Positions 7,401 through 7,746 of a DNA stretch of 7,746 nt are shown piece by piece (within the stretch, counting starts at the first letter, position 1; every line of letters starts with the position of its first letter). The translations under genes were made by a program, and so were the position numbers. Below the pieces are notes generated by a model that saw only the letters and a list, made by a program, of their open reading frames with translations, did not search any database and was not told the origin of the DNA. The stretch is taken from contig CAJMBB010000091.1 of NCBI GenBank assembly GCA_905211615.1, forward strand, positions 1 to 7,746. Direction: 5' to 3'. Source of the stretch: an uncultured Collinsella sp. (GTDB lineage: Bacteria; Actinomycetota; Coriobacteriia; Coriobacteriales; Coriobacteriaceae).

Positions 7401-7418
7401 GACATGCCTTCTGTTCAT
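1470..7418 (-). CDS. Giant LAxTG-anchored cell-surface protein with about 20 Big_4-like Ig domains and one Big_2-like domain
   Basis: This 1982-aa protein is predicted to be secreted and covalently attached to the wall as a long stalk or adhesin-like fibre. In order, it has a Sec signal peptide (1-29, QAFA cleavage), a Gln/Ala/Thr/Asp-rich linker (30-72), about 20 Ig-like domains (73-1793), a Big_2-like domain (1797-1910), a charged spacer (1911-1946), LAETG (1947-1951), a hydrophobic segment (about 1955-1974) and the basic tail EKLRHRTE. The Big_4 repeats are recognised by a strand with DG, then a V-x-W, then G-[ST]-[FY]-x-V-x-G, then an alternating V-x-V strand. The start at 7418 is chosen because GGGAGG lies four bases upstream and the signal peptide follows at once. 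The frame stays open to 7619, but the extra 67 residues would bury the signal peptide. No catalytic, lectin or other head domain is recognised. The ligand is unknown, and an adhesion role is inferred from architecture only. Confidence 0.9.
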   Translation of the reverse strand: MNRRHVNAAITAGLALTMTVGSVPPQAFAEMMQGDTTQVVAEQSDATGAAATSADTGQATSQDQNEDKIASFASLNELHVAEGSYATLPQTVTATYESGTTKQENVTWKLNGADAPATLAQLPAGSYEFEGTVDGTTQTVKQRVVIEATAADLAAVNPAAVSAPDVTETSNESGITVESIDANPILEKYVGADYYGQIQSSSVKVKLSDGTETSAYVDWDEKSQTAFDTATEESEVPITGQITGVSVNSNWITLAEPYEVSGVLKVYVPRSTSNGSWVWTAASIAPALPSSMSVDYSNGQSHTCPVEWNEISADQYQKEGTFVVEGHLKNYPSMLAHCTVSVRAVKSVQTELTCTTLTGEVPSLPYSASVVFDSGATEQIPVSWDSFDASLYSKVGSFTVKGKLNGFDYREVTCTVTVKDPKDVLDLNSLRFERVVGDISPLSTYVYFPFTQSNNTTYTQGYQVNWDNADVSQFQKAGTYTVTGTLVTYNESSAANGLKVTAQVEVKEVASIDALAPVNTPVGVRPTTGGGLPYSVEVAFTDGTKKQCNIAWDPILDTQVASEGSFKLSGSLSYWTNTSSSSSTQVELGDSNRVTATISVRALQMPSSTSTSTLIGCQPNMPGSIEATMWNGSRGNFPVQWSTISQDALKNLGQITVSGYFTGSNIPATATVNVCDLEDSNIGKIAYVPGAGLLAPRYTSTLYLSDGSSFYPQYSSGQPYSWDEFPQELLDGKPGEYEITGTITGSLAKVNAIAVCSEVKGVNNYSENGVTLGQSYEDWRVIYPGEEVNLDYFYVSGVLQDGTTFDSLGVNWDTYDRCPQKDCTITGTVAGTNIPVKVHVIVTKNWEAQPQTITVLKGSDGTAMLPGYVELVSPDAAEHPDYSHKYAETKWNTKGFDWTQGGVVRGTATISFNAGYGMQTVDVPITATVKIASKATSVQGGTIWTVPGTKPMLPEYLEVRYDNDVSSEPQREKVTWDRVAEDAYAKGGSFKVKGKLQGGAEATITVDVCSVISVAVPERINTASGVFPELPWNVSVATSDGKTHNAQVQWDYVRPSVYTGEPGQVTTVSGTLFASGLDGYGDGTNTGLTVQTKIVIQGVEKAIDNGETAVTTKAGTAPAMPSKMAVEMSDGSVSTAAIDWDPIAPEKYERPGTFYATGHVVGFDAAAVMALLDDDGQKVGVDENGNVTAKVTVADKKAKKVALQPEAVVVNTTVGSMLELPDAVSVYFSDGSARDTRGSLGGIEIEKWTDTDGIDLSKPLARKGTYKLVGKLKDVDNVNAIVYVNVSEAPRTITKLEAKSFSVAKGTSKQDLYAQMPKQVVATYSDGSTDLLDIDVWDLSNVTDKLLNGTGTVEITGTVKLNGAKVTCNVTVVDQDAQTPDHVEPIDAIEIADNAKVSDLMEKLPSKVTVVMKDGKTKNETPVKWSQVDSLGRAGTEFEVTGLTDNGMTVKAQVKVTAHIVDIDVAEDIVVVRGTKADDVLAKLPSTVTAIYSDDTESDVEVKWDTKGFSDKDFAKEGEVTVKGKVAGTDQKAECTITVVKSDAEIPASVEPVAGVSVPEGASADAVRDALKGVKATVRMKDGKTTAESEITWTEVPDAAAAYGNSVVAKGVTVNGNLPVEVVVTSTTTINKVAEVPQITVERDAKADAVTGQLPKKVAVMYSDGHTDEATVTWNTDGLDKQLAAVGEYTLEGSVEGTTLKATCKLVVETPASEIPVRPATFAPVEVFEASSAADVLKALPKKVSVMMKDDSQEDYDVDWENVPALDWGADDVTVDGKVRGTDLTVSCMVRVKPRPAAKGLVIVDQNGKATTSETVLKVERGKEIDLAAAASNAADGALLRGTVTWTSSDPTIATVENGKVKALKNGTVVITATMPVDGDAATIAALAEDGATETPAPQQLAASVTVEVVEPAVVQKPTSGKDNGAKPDAKDPSGKKNGKKAAKGSLAETGDNTAVTVATLGGTGLLALIAAAIEKLRHRTE
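1473..1580 (-). other. C-terminal cell-wall sorting signal (LAETG, membrane segment, basic tail)
   Basis: Residues 1947-1982 carry LAETGD, a hydrophobic stretch (AVTVATLGGTGLLALIAAAI) and a short Lys/Arg tail, the canonical layout of a sortase substrate. Alanine in the second position (LAxTG) is the pattern associated with class E sortases of high-GC Gram-positives. The sortase itself is not in this window. Cleavage would fall between T1950 and G1951. Confidence 0.88.
1581..1688 (-). other. Lys/Gly/Asp/Pro-rich wall-spanning spacer
   Basis: Residues 1911-1946 are low-complexity and dominated by K, G, D, P, A and N (for example GKDNGAKPDAKDPSGKKNGK), with no predicted fold. It sits between the last Ig domain and LAETG, where such spacers usually thread the peptidoglycan. 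It is strongly cationic. Confidence 0.7.
1689..2030 (-). other. Big_2-like (bacterial Ig group 2) domain at the membrane-proximal end
   Basis: Residues about 1797-1910 contain VTWTSSDPTIATVENGKVKA followed by LKNGTVVITATM. This is the recognisable group 2 Ig signature of W-x-S-s-D, A-T-V-x-x-G and G-T-x-x-I-T-A. An insertion of about 25 residues rich in Ala, Asp and Glu (about 1876-1901) separates the last strands. It differs from all preceding domains, which are group 4-like, and is the only one of its type in the protein. Confidence 0.8.
2040..3551 (-). repeat. Three tandem copies of a two-domain (A-B) Ig module
   Basis: Within the last six Big_4 domains (residues about 1290-1793), two types alternate. 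Type A has a YSDG/YSDD strand (near 1324, 1492 and 1662) and a single Cys in the final strand. Type B has an MKDG/MKDD strand (near 1412, 1580 and 1748). The linker after each A domain is related (PDHVEPIDAIEI, PASVEPVAGVSV, VRPATFAPVEV). Equivalent tryptophans are 167-170 residues apart. At DNA level, the 18-mer GTCTTGCCGTCCTTCATG recurs at 2665-2682 and 3169-3186, exactly 504 bp (168 codons) apart. Confidence 0.75.
2040..7202 (-). repeat. Protein-level array of about 20 Big_4-like Ig domains
   Basis: The strand-end tryptophan marks each unit. It falls at residues 108, 219, 308, 384, 466, 552, 641, 722, 812, 891, 976, 1050, 1140, 1248, 1337, 1425, 1504, 1593, 1674 and 1760. Spacings are mostly 74-90, with two longer units of 111 and 108. 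The longer unit ending before 1248 contains the insert around 1165-1190 (LLDDDGQKVGVDENG). The N-terminal units are diverged from each other, with Ser/Thr/Asn-rich loops such as TSSSSSTQ near 579-585. Domain boundaries are my estimate from the repeating motif, and the count could shift by one. Confidence 0.8.
7332..7418 (-). other. Sec signal peptide of the surface protein
   Basis: Residues 1-29 begin MNRRHV (a positive n-region), continue through the hydrophobic AAITAGLALTMTVGS and end VPPQAFA, an A-x-A type I signal peptidase site before E30. There is no lipobox cysteine. Its presence directly after the strong ribosome binding site fixes the start codon. Confidence 0.88.
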
Positions 7419-7422
7419 GTTT

Positions 7423-7428
7423 CCTCCC
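7423..7428 (-). promoter_or_regulatory. Shine-Dalgarno of the surface-protein gene
   Basis: On the coding strand GGGAGG is followed by AAAC and then the ATG at 7418. The match to the anti-SD is strong, with slightly short spacing. It decides the start against longer readings of the same frame. The base at 7428 directly abuts the 3' arm of a 12-bp leader stem. Confidence 0.8.
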
Positions 7429-7501
7429 GACACGCTCAACGGACCAAACAGCACAGGTCCGATTGGCAAGTTAAGTTGAGCGTATCCTTCGCCAATGGAG
7501 G
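7429..7501 (-). promoter_or_regulatory. Structured 5' leader RNA with possible Shine-Dalgarno masking
   Basis: In the transcript of the surface-protein gene, GAUACGCUCAAC (7486-7475) pairs with GUUGAGCGUGUC (7440-7429) over 12 positions, 11 Watson-Crick and one U-G. GGACC/GGUCC (7460-7456 with 7445-7441) forms a hairpin directly stacked on that stem. AUUGGC (7496-7491) can pair with GCCAAU (7467-7462), crossing the first stem as a pseudoknot or competing fold. CCUCC (7501-7497) is complementary to GGAGG of the ribosome binding site (7427-7423). All pairings were found by eye. I do not recognise a named riboswitch class, and no covariation is available, so regulatory function is inference. Confidence 0.5.
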
Positions 7502-7508
7502 TTTGCAA

Positions 7509-7531
7509 TATGCCACAGGTTAAGCGGCATA
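7509..7531 (-). promoter_or_regulatory. Small upstream hairpin in the surface-protein leader
   Basis: TATGCC (7509-7514) and GGCATA (7526-7531) form a perfect 6-bp stem around an 11-base loop. It lies just before the main leader fold and could be an additional RNA element or a protein-binding palindrome. I find no convincing promoter for the minus strand between 7480 and 7620. The best pair, TTGCAA (7504-7509) with GATACG (7481-7486) and a 17-base spacer, has a poor -10 and would start transcription inside the leader stem. Confidence 0.35.
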
Positions 7532-7569
7532 AATGGTTTCGTAAACGGGAGAAATCAGGTGACGTATTT

Positions 7570-7600
7570 AAGTGACGAAGGGGCAGTCCCTTTGTCACTT
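7570..7600. repeat. 13-bp palindrome sharing the CAGTCCCT core (REP-like)
   Basis: AAGTGACGAAGGG (7570-7582) pairs with CCCTTTGTCACTT (7588-7600), 13 positions with one G-T, around a five-base loop. The right side reads CAGTCCCTTTGTCAC (7584-7598). This matches CAGTCCCTATTTCAC (1333-1347) of the first palindrome at 13 of 15 positions. No T-run follows on either strand, so a terminator role is doubtful. Confidence 0.65.
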
Positions 7601-7746
7601 CCCACCAACACCGCGCCACAAAAACGGCCTATCTACTACGTTTAACCCACATGGGTCGACCATAACCGGGTTTTCGTAAAACTGGCAAGCCTTCTACCTG
7701 CACTGATAATTGTTCTCGGGGGAAGCGGGCACTGCGGGGCGCGGCA
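7601..7746. other. Right-edge intergenic stretch, no gene supported
   Basis: The gene-free stretch from 7419 to the window edge is 328 bases. Its right part shows no open frame with a ribosome binding site on either strand. It holds clustered small palindromes: ACCCA-CA-TGGGT (7645-7656), GGTCGACC (7654-7661), and GTTTT-CGT-AAAAC (7670-7682). The last shares its TTTCGTAAA core with GTTTCGTAAAC at 7536-7546. These could be operator sites for either the surface-protein gene or a gene to the right of the window. Confidence 0.5.
7682..7710 (+). promoter_or_regulatory. Candidate rightward promoter for a gene beyond the window
   Basis: CTGGCA (7682-7687) matches four of six -35 bases. GATAAT (7705-7710) matches five of six -10 bases. 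The spacer is 17 bp. If real, it would drive a gene divergent from the surface-protein gene and starting past 7746. The evidence is consensus only. Confidence 0.35.

Noticed and set aside
7429..7486. The 9-bp inverted repeats around 7441-7474 as an invertible promoter switch
   Set aside because: The enclosed segment is only 34 bases and holds no promoter. Known invertible promoters use longer repeats and larger segments. An RNA stem explains the pairing better.
7570..7600. The palindrome as an intrinsic terminator of an upstream gene
   Set aside because: Neither side has a T-run, and the sequence matches the non-terminator palindrome at 1288-1354.
7419..7619. A 67-residue N-terminal extension of the surface protein, as the frame is open to 7619
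   Set aside because: It would run through the leader stem and the 7570-7600 palindrome. It would place a classical signal peptide in the interior and ignore the GGGAGG four bases before the ATG at 7418.
1..7746. CRISPR array, tRNA/rRNA genes, insertion sequence or transposase
   Set aside because: I saw no regularly spaced identical DNA repeats, no cloverleaf-like sequence, and no transposase-like protein in the translated frames. The only repeats are short intergenic palindromes and diverged protein-level Ig domains.

Overview
The window reads as a chromosomal segment of a moderately high-GC Gram-positive bacterium. The best fit is the Coriobacteriia, and Collinsella or a close relative in particular. 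The reasons are the codon bias, the LAxTG-type cell-wall sorting signal on a giant Ig-repeat surface protein, and short intergenic palindromes built on GGGAC/GTCCC cores. The assignment rests on recognition and has not been checked by database search.

Layout: (i) 1-176 is an intergenic lead-in. It carries two copies of CCCCGTCCCA, a sigma70-like promoter and a ribosome binding site. (ii) 177-1265 (+) encodes a complete 362-aa M24-family Xaa-Pro peptidase with all five metal ligands. (iii) 1266-1469 is a convergent intergenic gap. It holds a 25-bp imperfect palindrome, a probable bidirectional terminator and a small hairpin. (iv) 1470-7418 (-) encodes one giant secreted protein of 1982 aa. It has a Sec signal peptide, about 20 consecutive Big_4-like Ig domains, one Big_2-like domain, a Lys/Gly/Asp/Pro spacer and a LAETG sorting signal. 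(v) 7419-7746 is the upstream region of that gene. It contains a strongly structured 5' leader abutting the Shine-Dalgarno, a second GTCCC-type palindrome, repeated TTTCGTAAA palindromes, and a possible rightward promoter for a gene beyond the edge.

The two genes are convergent and share only the terminator region; nothing suggests a common pathway. The peptidase is a cytosolic housekeeping enzyme for proline-containing peptides. The large protein is a wall-anchored stalk or adhesin-like fibre with no recognisable enzymatic or binding head. Its last six Big_4 domains are three copies of an alternating two-domain module with a period of about 168 residues. The most interesting non-coding signal is the leader of the surface-protein gene, which can fold a 12-bp stem ending one base before the GGAGG, with an upstream CCUCC that could mask it.
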